From positions 930,001-994,000 of the forward strand of contig NZ_CP159808.1 of assembly GCF_047717795.1 (NCBI RefSeq): DNA of 64,000 bases, given 5' to 3'. The position numbers and the translations under genes were made by a program. The DNA is from Marisalimonas sp016777705. GTDB lineage: Bacteria; Pseudomonadota; Alphaproteobacteria; Puniceispirillales; Marisalimonadaceae. This document shows positions 1 to 9,680 of this stretch, piece after piece (within the stretch, counting starts at the first letter, position 1; each line of letters starts with the position of its first letter). The notes beneath the pieces are model-generated. The model did not search any database. It saw nothing but the letters and a program-made list of their open reading frames with translations, and had not been told where the DNA came from.

Positions 1-593
1 TGCAATATCCTAATACTGGGAGATCAGTAGATCAAGAACTTGCCAATAATATTGCTACAATTGGCGAAAACATGAATGTTAGGCGTTCTAAAATTTTGAA
101 AGTTTCAAATGGAGTTATAATATCATATGTTCATAATAGTGTTGCTGATGGTTTAGGAAAGCTTGGTGTATTGGTTGCTTTAGAATCTAATGGGGATAAA
201 GATAAATTATTATCTGTAGGTAAACAAATAGCTATGCATATTGCAGCAACGTCACCTAAGTCTCTCAATATTGAAGACTTAGACGAAGAAGTAGTTGATC
301 GAGAACGTCAAGTTTTAATTGATCAGGCAGTAGCTTCTGGAAAGCCTAAAGAGATCGCAGAAAAAATGGTCAATGGAAGAATGTTAAAATATTTTCAAGA
401 AGTTGTGTTGAATGAACAAGTTTCTGTAATTGATGGCGAAACAAAAATAAAAGATGTTGTTACAAAATTACAAAAAGATTTAGATACTGAAGTTAAACTC
501 TCTGGTTTTATATTTCTTAAATTAGGTGAGGGCATTGAAGTAAGTGAGAATGATTTTGCGGCTGAAGTGGCTGCTACTGCAGGCATTAAATAG
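1..593 (+). CDS. tsf: Elongation factor Ts, C-terminal part (5' end outside window)
   Basis: This is the guanine-nucleotide exchange factor for EF-Tu in the cytoplasm. The reading frame is open from base 3, upstream of the first ATG at 72, and the codons before that ATG read into the conserved IGENMNVRR segment, so the ATG at 72 is internal and the gene is cut by the window edge. About 196 C-terminal residues are present, ending in the usual dimerisation and C-terminal module (GLGKLGVLVALES and later GEGIEVSENDFAAEV). The EF-Tu-contacting N-terminal domain is not visible. pyrH and frr follow, the standard bacterial order; rpsB is expected just upstream. Confidence 0.97.
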   Translation, partial: QYPNTGRSVDQELANNIATIGENMNVRRSKILKVSNGVIISYVHNSVADGLGKLGVLVALESNGDKDKLLSVGKQIAMHIAATSPKSLNIEDLDEEVVDRERQVLIDQAVASGKPKEIAEKMVNGRMLKYFQEVVLNEQVSVIDGETKIKDVVTKLQKDLDTEVKLSGFIFLKLGEGIEVSENDFAAEVAATAGIK

Positions 594-617
594 AAAATAT
601 TTTTTTGAGGTCAATAC

Positions 618-1334
618 TTGAATAATTTCAAATGGAAAAAAATATTACTTAAAATTTCTGGCGAATCATTAATGGGTGATGACTCTTTTGGTATTAATAC
701 AGATGTTGTTAAGTCTTTTGCGTACGAAATTAGTGAAGTGGTCAAATCTGGTTTGCAGATTTGTATTGTTGTGGGTGGTGGTAACATATACAGAGGTATA
801 TCCAATGCCAATAACGGCATGGATAGAACAACTGGAGACTATATGGGGATGTTAGCCACAGTAATGAATAGTCTTGCTATTCAAAATTCTCTAGAGCAAA
901 TTGGTATTCAAACAAGAGTGCAATCAGCTCTTCCAATATCAGCAGTTTGTGAGCCTTACATCCGTAGAAGAGCAAAAAGGCATATGGAAAAAGGTCGTGT
1001 AGTAATATTTGCTGCAGGAACAGGTAATCCTTATTTTACAACAGATACAGCTGCAGCCCTTAGAGCATCTGAAATGAACTGTGAAGCTCTAATTAAAGCT
1101 ACTCTTGTTGACGGTGTATACTCATCAGATCCTAAAAAAAATAAAGATGCTATTAAATATGATCATTTAAGTTATCTAGATGTTTTAAGTAAAGACCTGA
1201 AAGTAATGGATGCATCTGCTGTTTCTTTGGCTAGGGAAAATAAAATACCAATTGTTGTATGCTCAATTGCGAAAAATAAAAACCTTACACATGTATTAAA
1301 CGGTAAAGGTTCTTATACAATTATTTCTGATTAG
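618..1334 (+). CDS. pyrH: UMP kinase
   Basis: PyrH phosphorylates UMP to UDP with ATP at the entry to pyrimidine nucleotide synthesis. The 238-residue product has the amino-acid-kinase fold. The phosphate-binding Lys and the KISGESL segment lie at residues 12-18, the glycine-rich VVGGGNIYRG follows, and the FAAGTGNPYFTTDTAAALRA loop that forms the UMP/ATP site lies in the middle. Length matches the family (about 240). The start is TTG, 24 bases behind tsf with a TTGAGG-like ribosome site; no ATG in this frame fits the family N-terminus. The stop codon overlaps the strong ribosome site of frr. Confidence 0.97.
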   Translation: MNNFKWKKILLKISGESLMGDDSFGINTDVVKSFAYEISEVVKSGLQICIVVGGGNIYRGISNANNGMDRTTGDYMGMLATVMNSLAIQNSLEQIGIQTRVQSALPISAVCEPYIRRRAKRHMEKGRVVIFAAGTGNPYFTTDTAAALRASEMNCEALIKATLVDGVYSSDPKKNKDAIKYDHLSYLDVLSKDLKVMDASAVSLARENKIPIVVCSIAKNKNLTHVLNGKGSYTIISD

Positions 1335-1340
1335 GAGGTG
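1333..1340 (+). promoter_or_regulatory. Strong Shine-Dalgarno of frr
   Basis: AGGAGGTG lies five bases before the frr ATG and overlaps the pyrH stop codon. It is the best anti-SD match I noticed in the window. It fixes the frr start and suggests efficient translation. Confidence 0.85.
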
Positions 1341-1345
1341 TTGAT

Positions 1346-1903
1346 ATGGTGTTATTAAACTCAAATGATATTAAAGTTCGAATGGAAAAAGCACTAGATG
1401 CTCTCAAAAAAGATTTAAGTAGCTTAAGAGTTGGTAGAGCTTCTTCGACTATGCTTGATACTATTAACGTTAATGCTTATGGCAGTATAATGCCGCTTAA
1501 TCAAATTAGTACAATTAGCGTTCCAGAATCTCGTTTGTTGTTGGTATCAGTTTGGGATAATTCATTAGTCGCAATTACTGAAAAGAGTATTAGAGAGAGC
1601 CCTCTGGGTTTAAATCCAATGGTTGAAGGAAATGTTATAAGGTTATCTATTCCACCTTTATCTGAAGATAGAAGAATTGAAATTACAAAAATAGCATCAA
1701 AATACTCAGAAAATGCTAAAATAGCTGTACGAAATATAAGACGTGATATTATAGAAAATATTCGTAAACTTCAAAAAAATAGTGAGATTAGTGAAGATCA
1801 AAAACATAAAGATGAAGCAATAGTTCAGGAAATAACTGACGAAATTATTAAAACTATAGATTTGATTTTATCTAATAAAGAAAAAGAAATATTAGAAAAT
1901 TAA
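1346..1903 (+). CDS. frr: Ribosome recycling factor
   Basis: RRF splits post-termination ribosomes together with EF-G. The product is 185 residues, exactly the family size, with the two-domain signature: an N-terminal helix with LSSLRVGRASS (about residues 25-36), the central beta domain containing MPLNQIST and VWDNS, and the C-terminal helices with VRNIRRD. The start is fixed by the AGGAGGTG ribosome site. It lies 11 bases after pyrH and 2 bases before uppS, so the genes are almost certainly cotranscribed. Confidence 0.98.
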   Translation: MVLLNSNDIKVRMEKALDALKKDLSSLRVGRASSTMLDTINVNAYGSIMPLNQISTISVPESRLLLVSVWDNSLVAITEKSIRESPLGLNPMVEGNVIRLSIPPLSEDRRIEITKIASKYSENAKIAVRNIRRDIIENIRKLQKNSEISEDQKHKDEAIVQEITDEIIKTIDLILSNKEKEILEN

Positions 1904-1905
1904 TA

Positions 1906-2586
1906 ATGGAACTTAATCACCTAGCTATAATTATGGACGGTAATAGACGCTGGGCTGTTTTAAATAATCGTCCTTCTTACGAAGGCCATAGGTTTGGAGC
2001 TGATAACTTGTGGAAGGTTATAAAAGACATTGATAACTATTCTATTAATTATCTTACATTATTTGTTTTTTCGACAGAAAATTGGAAACGTTCTCAAAAA
2101 GAAATTTTATTTCTACTAGCATTATTGGAACAGTTTCTTGATGATTTAGAAAGTAAAATTGAAGATTATAATTACAAAATCAGATTTATAGGCGATTTTT
2201 CAGAATTTAGTAAAAAAATACAACAAAAAATATTATATATAAATAAGATCACAAAAAAAAAACCTGGCATGACTATTACTTTAGCCCTAAATTATGGTGG
2301 TAGATACGACATAGTGTGTGCTATTAATAATATATTAAAAAATAGAGACAAGCTAAAACATATTAAACAAGAAGATTTTAAGGATTTCACACTTAACGCA
2401 AGCATTCCTGATCCAGATTTATTAATTAGAACTGGTGGTGAGAAGAGATTGTCAAATTTTCTTCTTTGGGATTTAGCTTATACTGAATTAATTTTTTTAC
2501 CTGATTTTTGGCCAGATTTTAATAAATCTTTATTAGATAAATGTTTAAAGGATTATTCTAAAAGAACAAGAAAATATGGGGAATGA
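1906..2586 (+). CDS. uppS: Undecaprenyl diphosphate synthase (cis-prenyltransferase)
   Basis: UppS condenses isopentenyl diphosphate units onto farnesyl diphosphate to make the lipid carrier for peptidoglycan and LPS synthesis. The catalytic Asp is D11 in the IMDGNRRWA motif at residues 9-17. Also visible are FVFSTENW (active-site loop) and the C-terminal IRTGGEKRLSNF...YTELIF block that binds IPP and Mg. At 226 residues it is slightly short but complete at both conserved ends. It overlaps cdsA by four bases (ATGA), indicating translational coupling. Confidence 0.96.
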   Translation: MELNHLAIIMDGNRRWAVLNNRPSYEGHRFGADNLWKVIKDIDNYSINYLTLFVFSTENWKRSQKEILFLLALLEQFLDDLESKIEDYNYKIRFIGDFSEFSKKIQQKILYINKITKKKPGMTITLALNYGGRYDIVCAINNILKNRDKLKHIKQEDFKDFTLNASIPDPDLLIRTGGEKRLSNFLLWDLAYTELIFLPDFWPDFNKSLLDKCLKDYSKRTRKYGE

Positions 2587-3416
2587 AAATCAGCTTAAAT
2601 CTAAAAATTAAAAATTTTATAAATGTTAAAAATTTTAGATTAAGGCTTCTTTCAACTGTGCTTTTATCATTGATTTTTGTTACATTATTTATTTTAGGTA
2701 ATCCTATGTTACCTGTGTTTATGATTTTTATATTTCTTGCTGTTTTGTATGAATTTAACATTATTTGTAATAGCAAGTTTGTTTTTGTTAATTTAATAAA
2801 TGTTTTTGTTTTTCCACTTTTACTTTTATTTTTTTTGCTATTTGAAATTAATGTTATTAGTATACCGTTAAAAGATAATAATTATTATTATTTGGTTTTC
2901 ATACTAATCGCATTAATTACAAACCTATTTTTTTATAAAATTTATTCAAACATTATTAACTTTATAATGTCAAATTTACTAATTATTTCTTTTTTCTCTC
3001 TAATCAAGATTCTCTTAATCCCTAATGGTTTAAATATTTTTTTATATTTGGTTCTTCTGGTATCAGTTATGGATATTTTTGCTTATATAGGAGGAAATGT
3101 TTTTGGTGTAAAAAAAATAGCTCCCACTATTAGTAATGGTAAAACAATTGAAGGCACCTTAATTGGTTTATTTTTTTCAATCTTAACATCTGTTTTAATT
3201 AGAGATCTTATTGATATAAATTTTGTATATGCTTTAATATTAGGTTTTACTATTGGACTTTTCTCTTTTTTTGGAGATCTTTTGGAGTCTTTTTTTAAAA
3301 GAAGGATTGGGATTAAAGATAGTGGAAAATTTATTCCTGGTCATGGTGGTTTTCTAGATAGATTTGATGGATATATTTTAATTCTACCTTTATTTAACCT
3401 AACTTTAATTTTTTAA
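2583..3416 (+). CDS. cdsA: Phosphatidate cytidylyltransferase
   Basis: CdsA makes CDP-diacylglycerol from phosphatidic acid and CTP in the inner membrane, the branch point for all glycerophospholipids. The 277-residue product is strongly hydrophobic with about seven to eight predicted membrane segments. It carries the C-terminal family signature DSGKFIPGHGGFLDRFDG, whose aspartates bind metal. The N-terminal 25 residues are basic and Asn/Lys-rich. Its place between uppS and dxr is the usual proteobacterial order. Confidence 0.95.
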   Translation: MKISLNLKIKNFINVKNFRLRLLSTVLLSLIFVTLFILGNPMLPVFMIFIFLAVLYEFNIICNSKFVFVNLINVFVFPLLLLFFLLFEINVISIPLKDNNYYYLVFILIALITNLFFYKIYSNIINFIMSNLLIISFFSLIKILLIPNGLNIFLYLVLLVSVMDIFAYIGGNVFGVKKIAPTISNGKTIEGTLIGLFFSILTSVLIRDLIDINFVYALILGFTIGLFSFFGDLLESFFKRRIGIKDSGKFIPGHGGFLDRFDGYILILPLFNLTLIF

Positions 3417-3431
3417 ATATAAAGGCAAAAT

Positions 3432-4580
3432 TTGATAAATAAAAAAAATATTGTTTTACTTGGTTCTACAGGATCTATTGGAAATTCTGTTCTAAAGTTG
3501 ATAAGACAAAATAAAAATCTCTTTAATCTTATTGGAGTGTCCGCTCATAATAATGCTGAACTATTAAGTAGAATAGTTGATGAATTTGATGTTCCAAATG
3601 TTGTTTTATCTAATGTTAATAATAAAACCAATTACAATGGTAAATACAAACTAAATACTGGACATCAAGCATTAATTGATTTAGCTGCAATCGAATGTGA
3701 TATAGTTATAACTGGAATAATAGGCGTTACAGGTTTACATTCTGCTTTTTCAGCAATCAGTGCAGGTAACGATTTAGCAATAGCAAATAAAGAGACTTTA
3801 GTTGCAGCTGGAAATATTTTTATTGATAAAGCTTTTGAAATGAAGGTTAACATTTTACCAGTAGATTCAGAACATAGTGCTATATTTCAATGCTTGAATA
3901 TGAAAAATATAAACAATTTGGAACATATTACACTTACTGCCTCTGGTGGTCCTTTTTTGAACACACCAACAAAAGATATGAAAAATATAAAGCCTAAAGA
4001 TGCTATTAAACATCCAGTATGGAGTATGGGTAGAAAAATTTCTATAGACAGTGCTACCATGATTAATAAAGCATTAGAAATTATTGAAGCTTCAGTTCTT
4101 TTTAACCTTAAAAGTGAACAAATAAATGTTGTAATTCATCCTCAATCAATAGTTCACGGTTTGGTTCACTATAAAGATGGATCGATTATAGCTAACTTGG
4201 GTTTTCCAGATATGATTACACCAATAAGTGTTGCTCTTGGGTGGCCAAATAGGTTGGATTTGAATTTAAAAAAATTTTCTTTAATAGATGTTACTAATTT
4301 AAGTTTTTTTAAACCCGACCTAATTAAATTTCCTGGTCTCAAGCTTGGATGGGATGCTTTAGATAATCCTTCTTGCTCTCCCGTTGTTCTTAATGCGGCA
4401 AATGAGATAGCAGTTGAAAGTTTTTTAGATAATAAAATTAAATTTACTGATATAGTAAATGTTATTTTTGAAATTTTAAATATTTATAGTCCAACAAGTC
4501 CTTCTAATATCAGCGATGTTGTCGAAATTGATAAACTGGCAAGATCTAAAACTTTAAATTACATAAAAGGGTTTAACTAA
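3432..4580 (+). CDS. dxr: 1-deoxy-D-xylulose 5-phosphate reductoisomerase
   Basis: Dxr converts DXP to MEP with NADPH, the committed step of the non-mevalonate isoprenoid pathway, which feeds the neighbouring uppS. The NADPH loop GSTGSIG is at residues 11-17. Also visible are the metal-binding DSEHSAIFQ segment, the ASGGPF substrate loop, the MINKALE motif and HPQSIVHG. Length 382 is close to the family norm. The start is TTG (MINKKNIVLLG). rseP begins two bases after its stop, so cotranscription is very likely. Confidence 0.97.
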   Translation: MINKKNIVLLGSTGSIGNSVLKLIRQNKNLFNLIGVSAHNNAELLSRIVDEFDVPNVVLSNVNNKTNYNGKYKLNTGHQALIDLAAIECDIVITGIIGVTGLHSAFSAISAGNDLAIANKETLVAAGNIFIDKAFEMKVNILPVDSEHSAIFQCLNMKNINNLEHITLTASGGPFLNTPTKDMKNIKPKDAIKHPVWSMGRKISIDSATMINKALEIIEASVLFNLKSEQINVVIHPQSIVHGLVHYKDGSIIANLGFPDMITPISVALGWPNRLDLNLKKFSLIDVTNLSFFKPDLIKFPGLKLGWDALDNPSCSPVVLNAANEIAVESFLDNKIKFTDIVNVIFEILNIYSPTSPSNISDVVEIDKLARSKTLNYIKGFN

Positions 4581-4581
4581 T

Positions 4582-5652
4582 ATGTTTGAAAATACTTTTT
4601 TAATGTCTTTTATAGGTTTTTTTATTATTTTAACACCTCTGGTTTTTATTCATGAATTGGGTCACTACTTTGCAGCAATAAAATCTGGAGTTAAAGTTGA
4701 ATCTTTCTCAATTGGTTTTGGCCCTGAATTAATTGGGTTTAATGACAAAAATAGCACTAGGTGGAAATTTTCTTTAATACCTTTAGGTGGTTACGTTAAA
4801 ATGAAAGGAGAACTAGTCAATGTATCTAGTGCTTCTATAAATAGAGAAGATGAAAATAATACTTTTCTTAATGCAAGTCTGTTGTCAAGAATATTTATTG
4901 TTATTTCAGGTCCAATTGCTAATTTAATTCTTGGTTTAATTTTAATTACTAGTATTTATGTTTTTAATGGAAGATATATTACTCCTCCCATAGTGGATGA
5001 AGTAATAGTATCTCAACCAGCTATGGTTGCTGGCATGCAATCAGGTGACAAGGTTGTTTCAATTAATAATATAAAAATCAATGATTTTACTGAAATCAAA
5101 AAAATTGTTGAAGAAAATCCACTAGAATTATTGTTATTTAAAGTTTTAAGAAATGATTCTTTAATTTTTTTAAATATCATTCCAAATAATTATTTTGATA
5201 CTAAATCAAAAGAAAATATTGGTCGCATTGGTGTTAAAGCTTCCTCTTCAATATTAAAAAAATTATCAATATTGCAAGCTATTGAGTTAGGTTTTTATGA
5301 CTCTATCCAAATGACTTTTGAATGGTTAAGAGGTTTAAAATCTTTAATTTCAATTGATGTGGATAAAAAAGATATCCTTGGTCCAATTGGAATAGCAAAA
5401 ATATCTGGTTCAAGCTTAGATGCAGGCTTGTTTTCAGTGCTCTTTTTAATGGCTGTCCTATCTATAAATTTAGGTCTAATTAATTTGTTACCTATACCTG
5501 CATTAGACGGAGGATACCTTGTCCTATTTATTTACGAACTTTTTTTTCGCAAACCCTTACCAAATTCAATCCAAGTTTTTTTATTAAAATTTGGATTTAT
5601 TTTTCTTATATCGGTAATGTTGATAATAACAGCATTTGATCTAGGATTTTAA
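4582..5652 (+). CDS. rseP: Site-2 intramembrane metalloprotease RseP
   Basis: RseP cuts membrane-embedded substrates such as anti-sigma factors and cleaved signal peptides. The zinc motif HELGH is at residues 24-28 in the first membrane helix, and the second metal-site motif LPIPALDGG lies in a C-terminal membrane helix. A single PDZ domain is visible (about residues 125-205, with AMVAGMQSGDKVVSIN). It is 356 residues, shorter than the two-PDZ E. coli enzyme and like other alphaproteobacterial forms. It sits between dxr and bamA, as usual. Confidence 0.95.
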   Translation: MFENTFLMSFIGFFIILTPLVFIHELGHYFAAIKSGVKVESFSIGFGPELIGFNDKNSTRWKFSLIPLGGYVKMKGELVNVSSASINREDENNTFLNASLLSRIFIVISGPIANLILGLILITSIYVFNGRYITPPIVDEVIVSQPAMVAGMQSGDKVVSINNIKINDFTEIKKIVEENPLELLLFKVLRNDSLIFLNIIPNNYFDTKSKENIGRIGVKASSSILKKLSILQAIELGFYDSIQMTFEWLRGLKSLISIDVDKKDILGPIGIAKISGSSLDAGLFSVLFLMAVLSINLGLINLLPIPALDGGYLVLFIYELFFRKPLPNSIQVFLLKFGFIFLISVMLIITAFDLGF

Positions 5653-5693
5653 CTTTAATTATTATAAAGTAATACAGAGAGGTTTAAAATAAT

Positions 5694-7970
5694 ATGCTTA
5701 AATTTTTGTTAAAAAATATATTTTCGTATAAACTATTGTTTTTGTTGTTTTTTTCTGCGAATATTTCATATTGTTTAGCAGATAGTTTTAATTTAAAAAA
5801 AATTGAAATAATAGGTGAGCAAAGATTATCAGAATCTTTTATTAAAAAATTTGTTCCTAATTTAAAAGATGGAATTATTAATAACCAGGATTTAAATAAT
5901 TTAACAAAAAAATTATACATGACTGGTTTTTTTTCTAACGTTGAACTCAAAATTATCAAAAATACCCTAAAAATAAGTGTTAAAGAATTACCTATAATTA
6001 ATGCTGTTTCCTTTAGTGGAAACGATTTTCTTAACGATGATCAACTGAATAGCATTGTTTCTATTGCACCAAGAGAAATTTTTAATAAAGAAATATTAAA
6101 TTCAGCTATAGAAAGAATACGAAGTGAATATCAAAAATCAGGCCGTTATTTAGCTGAAGTGAATGTTAAAAAAAATGATTTATCAAAAGGTAGAATTAAT
6201 TTAAATTTCGAAATTAAAGAAGGTATGCCTCTTGTCGTAAAAAACATAAATTTTTTAGGTAATGAAGTCTTTTCAGATAGTGTTTTAAAATCTAAATTAT
6301 CTACTAAAGAAGACGCATGGTATAAATTGTTCGGATCAAATAAATTCGTTCCAGAACGTTTGGAATTTGATAAAGAAAATCTAAAAACTTTTTATAACGA
6401 AAGAGGATATATTGATTTTAAAGTAGAAATTGCGCGAGGTGATCTATTGCCAGATCTTTCTGGATTTAACTTAAATTTTGTTATAAGTGAAGGTCCTAGA
6501 TATTTAGTAAATAATATAAATATTCAAACAAAATTGATAGATAAACCTATTACCTCATTGTACGAAGATCTTTTTATTAAAAAAGGTGATTTTTATGATT
6601 CTAGAGCTTTAGATGAAAGTAAAAAATATTTAAATAAATATTTTATAAACCTTGGATATAGTTTTGTAAAACTCAAATCCTCAATTAAAAAAAATGAAAA
6701 TCTTGTTGATATAAATTTTTTGATTTCCAAAGGTGATGAGAAATATATTAATAAGATAGTTATTTTAGGAAACACACGAACAAATGATAGTGTTGTAAGA
6801 AGAGAATTATCGTTTTTTGAAGGTGACGCATTTAGTAGAAGTGAACTTTTATCGTCAATTAAATCCATTAAAAGGTTAGGGTACTTTCAGTCTGTAAGCT
6901 ATAAAATTGAAGATAATTTTCAAAATGACTACTTAGACATAATTTTGACTGTGAAAGAAAAGAATACTGGAAGTGTGAGTATGGGTGTTGGGTATTCTTC
7001 TCTTAATAATACAACTTTAAATTTTGGATTAAATGAGAAGAATTTTTTAGGAGAAGGTAACAAAGTTAGATTTGATGTTTCTCTATCTGACAAAAAAAAT
7101 ACATATAATATAGGTGCAACTGATCCATACTTCATGGACAGGCCATTATCAATGTCATTTGATGTATATAATGAAGAATCTGAAAACACAAAAGGTGACG
7201 TTAAATCTTCTTCTTCTGGAGTTGGAGTAAGCCTAGGTTTAAAGGGCAATTCTTGGTATCAACAATTAAAATATAATTATTATTCTTCAGAAACGACTAC
7301 ATCTTCGACATCGACTGCCAATTCTATCACTGGCGAAGAAGGTTTAGAAATTACAAATTCAGCAATAACTGTTAGAATTTCACAAGATACACGAGATGAT
7401 TATTTTAATCCTAAATCAGGACACTTAATATCATTTGCAAACACATTAGCTGGATTTGGTGGTGATTCCACTTTTATCAAATCTGTATTAAATTCCAAAA
7501 TTTTCTATCCTATAAATTATGGGGATTATACATTAGGCTTAAAATCTGGTGTAGGATTTATTAATGGTCTTGATGATAAAATAACATCTTCAAATAGATT
7601 TCGTTTGGGTGGAAAAACTTTACGAGGATTTGATAATACTGGAGTTGGCCCCAGAGATACAGGTAACAATCAAGTTGTCGGCGGCAATAATTTCTATAAC
7701 TTTTCTATTGAATTAAATTCCGATGAATGGATGCCCTCAGATACGGGGCTAAATTGGCTTGTTTTTTCTGATATAGGCTCAATTTGGGGAACGGACTACG
7801 AAGCAGGTGTTCAAGGTTATGATGATATTGCCCCAAGAATTACTTATGGTTTTGGGTTGTCAATGATTACGCCTGTAGGCCCATTGCAAATGATATGGGG
7901 TTTCCCTATTCAAAGTGAGAACTATGATTTGGAAGAGAGCTTTCAATTTTCAATAGGTACTAGTTTTTAG
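5694..7970 (+). CDS. bamA: Outer membrane protein assembly factor BamA (Omp85)
   Basis: BamA inserts beta-barrel proteins into the outer membrane. The 758-residue product starts with a signal peptide (hydrophobic residues 14-27, likely cleavage around SYCLA-DS). Five POTRA repeats follow (about residues 32-430), then a 16-strand barrel. The barrel contains the loop-6 motif around RLGGKTLRGFDNTG (the RGF signature) and ends in a terminal aromatic (FQFSIGTSF). The start is preceded by AGAGGTTTAAAATA. The lipoprotein partner bamE is also in this window at 58396. Confidence 0.97.
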   Translation: MLKFLLKNIFSYKLLFLLFFSANISYCLADSFNLKKIEIIGEQRLSESFIKKFVPNLKDGIINNQDLNNLTKKLYMTGFFSNVELKIIKNTLKISVKELPIINAVSFSGNDFLNDDQLNSIVSIAPREIFNKEILNSAIERIRSEYQKSGRYLAEVNVKKNDLSKGRINLNFEIKEGMPLVVKNINFLGNEVFSDSVLKSKLSTKEDAWYKLFGSNKFVPERLEFDKENLKTFYNERGYIDFKVEIARGDLLPDLSGFNLNFVISEGPRYLVNNINIQTKLIDKPITSLYEDLFIKKGDFYDSRALDESKKYLNKYFINLGYSFVKLKSSIKKNENLVDINFLISKGDEKYINKIVILGNTRTNDSVVRRELSFFEGDAFSRSELLSSIKSIKRLGYFQSVSYKIEDNFQNDYLDIILTVKEKNTGSVSMGVGYSSLNNTTLNFGLNEKNFLGEGNKVRFDVSLSDKKNTYNIGATDPYFMDRPLSMSFDVYNEESENTKGDVKSSSSGVGVSLGLKGNSWYQQLKYNYYSSETTTSSTSTANSITGEEGLEITNSAITVRISQDTRDDYFNPKSGHLISFANTLAGFGGDSTFIKSVLNSKIFYPINYGDYTLGLKSGVGFINGLDDKITSSNRFRLGGKTLRGFDNTGVGPRDTGNNQVVGGNNFYNFSIELNSDEWMPSDTGLNWLVFSDIGSIWGTDYEAGVQGYDDIAPRITYGFGLSMITPVGPLQMIWGFPIQSENYDLEESFQFSIGTSF

Positions 7971-8000
7971 AAAATTATTTAAGTTTGATTAGAGTTTTTA

Positions 8001-8618
8001 ATGTTATTTTTAAATATTGTATATTTTATAAATATTATAGAAAATAATCAGATTGTTAATACTGATATAATTAACATTATAAACAATTCAGAAAGTAGCT
8101 TCTATCCAATTCCGATTTCTAATACTGTTAATATTGATAAAATTGGAATTGTTGACTTTAGGTATATTTTAAAAAAATCAAATGCAATCAAAGTTTTAGG
8201 TGATAAATTTATTTTTTATGAAAAGAAAATTAATGAAAAAATAAAACTTAAACAGAAAGAACTTAAAATCGAAGAAAAAAAAATTTTAAGCAGGAAAAAT
8301 AAACTTACAGACGCAGATTATAAAAATAAATTAAATTTATTTAAATCAGAGGTTTTTGAAGTTCAAAAAAAATATAAAGAAGATAGATTAATATTAAACA
8401 ATTCTTTTCAAACGTTTCAGAAAAAATTAAAAGATTTATTAGCTCAAGTCATTAAAGATGTGTCAAAAAAAAGAGAAATTAATGTCGTTTTTTTAAAAGA
8501 AAATGTATTTTTATTTAATGATCCATCCATTGATTTAACTAATGAAGTACTTGATTTGTTTAATAAAAAGACAAAGTCAATGTCAATTACTATCACTTTA
8601 AATGATAAACCTTTTTAG
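8001..8618 (+). CDS. OmpH/Skp-family periplasmic chaperone
   Basis: The Skp/OmpH family holds unfolded outer-membrane proteins in the periplasm on their way to BamA. The 205-residue product has the family layout: a short beta segment (IGIVDFRYILKKSNA, about residues 47-61), then a long Lys/Glu-rich coiled coil (about 65-150) forming the tentacle, then a closing segment (REINVVFLKENVFLF). The N-terminal hydrophobic stretch is short and a poor signal peptide, and no better upstream start exists because a stop lies in frame. Its position between bamA and lpxD strongly supports the call despite weak sequence conservation. Confidence 0.85.
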   Translation: MLFLNIVYFINIIENNQIVNTDIINIINNSESSFYPIPISNTVNIDKIGIVDFRYILKKSNAIKVLGDKFIFYEKKINEKIKLKQKELKIEEKKILSRKNKLTDADYKNKLNLFKSEVFEVQKKYKEDRLILNNSFQTFQKKLKDLLAQVIKDVSKKREINVVFLKENVFLFNDPSIDLTNEVLDLFNKKTKSMSITITLNDKPF

Positions 8619-8629
8619 GCTATTTATTG

Positions 8630-9676
8630 ATGAATAAACATTTTTTTCAAATGAAACGTAAGGTTCTGTTATGTGATGTTTTAAATGATCTCAATGTTTC
8701 AAATCATACCTTTTTAAATATCAACTCAAACTTTGATAAAAATATTTTAAAATATCAGATTGATGATTTTGTCTCTTTTTTAAGTTTAAAACCTAATTCA
8801 ATATCTTTTTTTGAGAATAAAAAAAATAATTCTACGTCTGTTAATTCTGGAGTATGTATTATTAAAGAGAGAAATTTAAAACTAATTAATGATAATATTA
8901 TAAAAATCCCTTATCAAAATCCTAAATTAGGTTTCTCAAAATTACTTGAAATCTATTTTACAAAGAATAATACTAAATTAAATAACCAAATACATCCAAC
9001 CGCAATTGTTCATAAGACAGCTCTTATTGGTGAAAATGTCTCAATTGGAGCTTACTCAAATATCGAAGAAGGTGTTGTAATAGAAAATGATGTTTTTATA
9101 GGAACAAGAGTAAATATTTCTTTTAATTGTAAAATTGGTAAAAGATCATATATTTCTTCAAGTGTTTATATTGAGTGTTCAATATTAGGCGATGATGTAT
9201 ATGTTGCTCCTAATTCTGTTATTGGAAAGTTAGGATTTTCATTTACCCCAGATACAGGCAATACATTTTTAACACCTCATATTGGAGCAGTTACTATTGG
9301 AGACGGTACAAATATTGGTTCATGTTGTACTATTGATAGAGGATTAATTGATAACACTATAATTGGTAATTATGTAATGATTGATAACCAAGTTCATATA
9401 GGACACAATTGTGTTATAGCAGATTATTGTGTACTAGCAGGTCAAGTGGGTTTGTCAGGGTCTGTAAAATTAGAAAAAAATGTTATGATGGGTGGAGATG
9501 TAAGTATTAAAGATAATATTACTATTGGAGAAAATTCAATAATTGCAGGAGCTACCAAAATTTTTAAAGATTTTCCAAAAAATAGTAAAATTGGTGGAAG
9601 TCCTGCACAAGATTTAATGAACTGGCAAAGGCTTATAATAGCCCAAAAGCAATTATTAAAAAAAAGAAAGAATTAA
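8630..9676 (+). CDS. lpxD: UDP-3-O-(3-hydroxyacyl)glucosamine N-acyltransferase
   Basis: LpxD adds the second acyl chain in lipid A synthesis. The N-terminal 115 residues form the divergent uridine-binding domain. From IHPTAIVHKTALIG onward the protein is a left-handed parallel beta helix of hexapeptide repeats, with the catalytic His in IGHNCVIAD. A TTG at 8627 directly precedes the ATG at 8630; I take the ATG. fabZ starts five bases after the stop, inside the lpxD-fabZ-lpxA-lpxI-lpxB cluster. Confidence 0.95.
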   Translation: MNKHFFQMKRKVLLCDVLNDLNVSNHTFLNINSNFDKNILKYQIDDFVSFLSLKPNSISFFENKKNNSTSVNSGVCIIKERNLKLINDNIIKIPYQNPKLGFSKLLEIYFTKNNTKLNNQIHPTAIVHKTALIGENVSIGAYSNIEEGVVIENDVFIGTRVNISFNCKIGKRSYISSSVYIECSILGDDVYVAPNSVIGKLGFSFTPDTGNTFLTPHIGAVTIGDGTNIGSCCTIDRGLIDNTIIGNYVMIDNQVHIGHNCVIADYCVLAGQVGLSGSVKLEKNVMMGGDVSIKDNITIGENSIIAGATKIFKDFPKNSKIGGSPAQDLMNWQRLIIAQKQLLKKRKN

Positions 9677-9680
9677 AAAG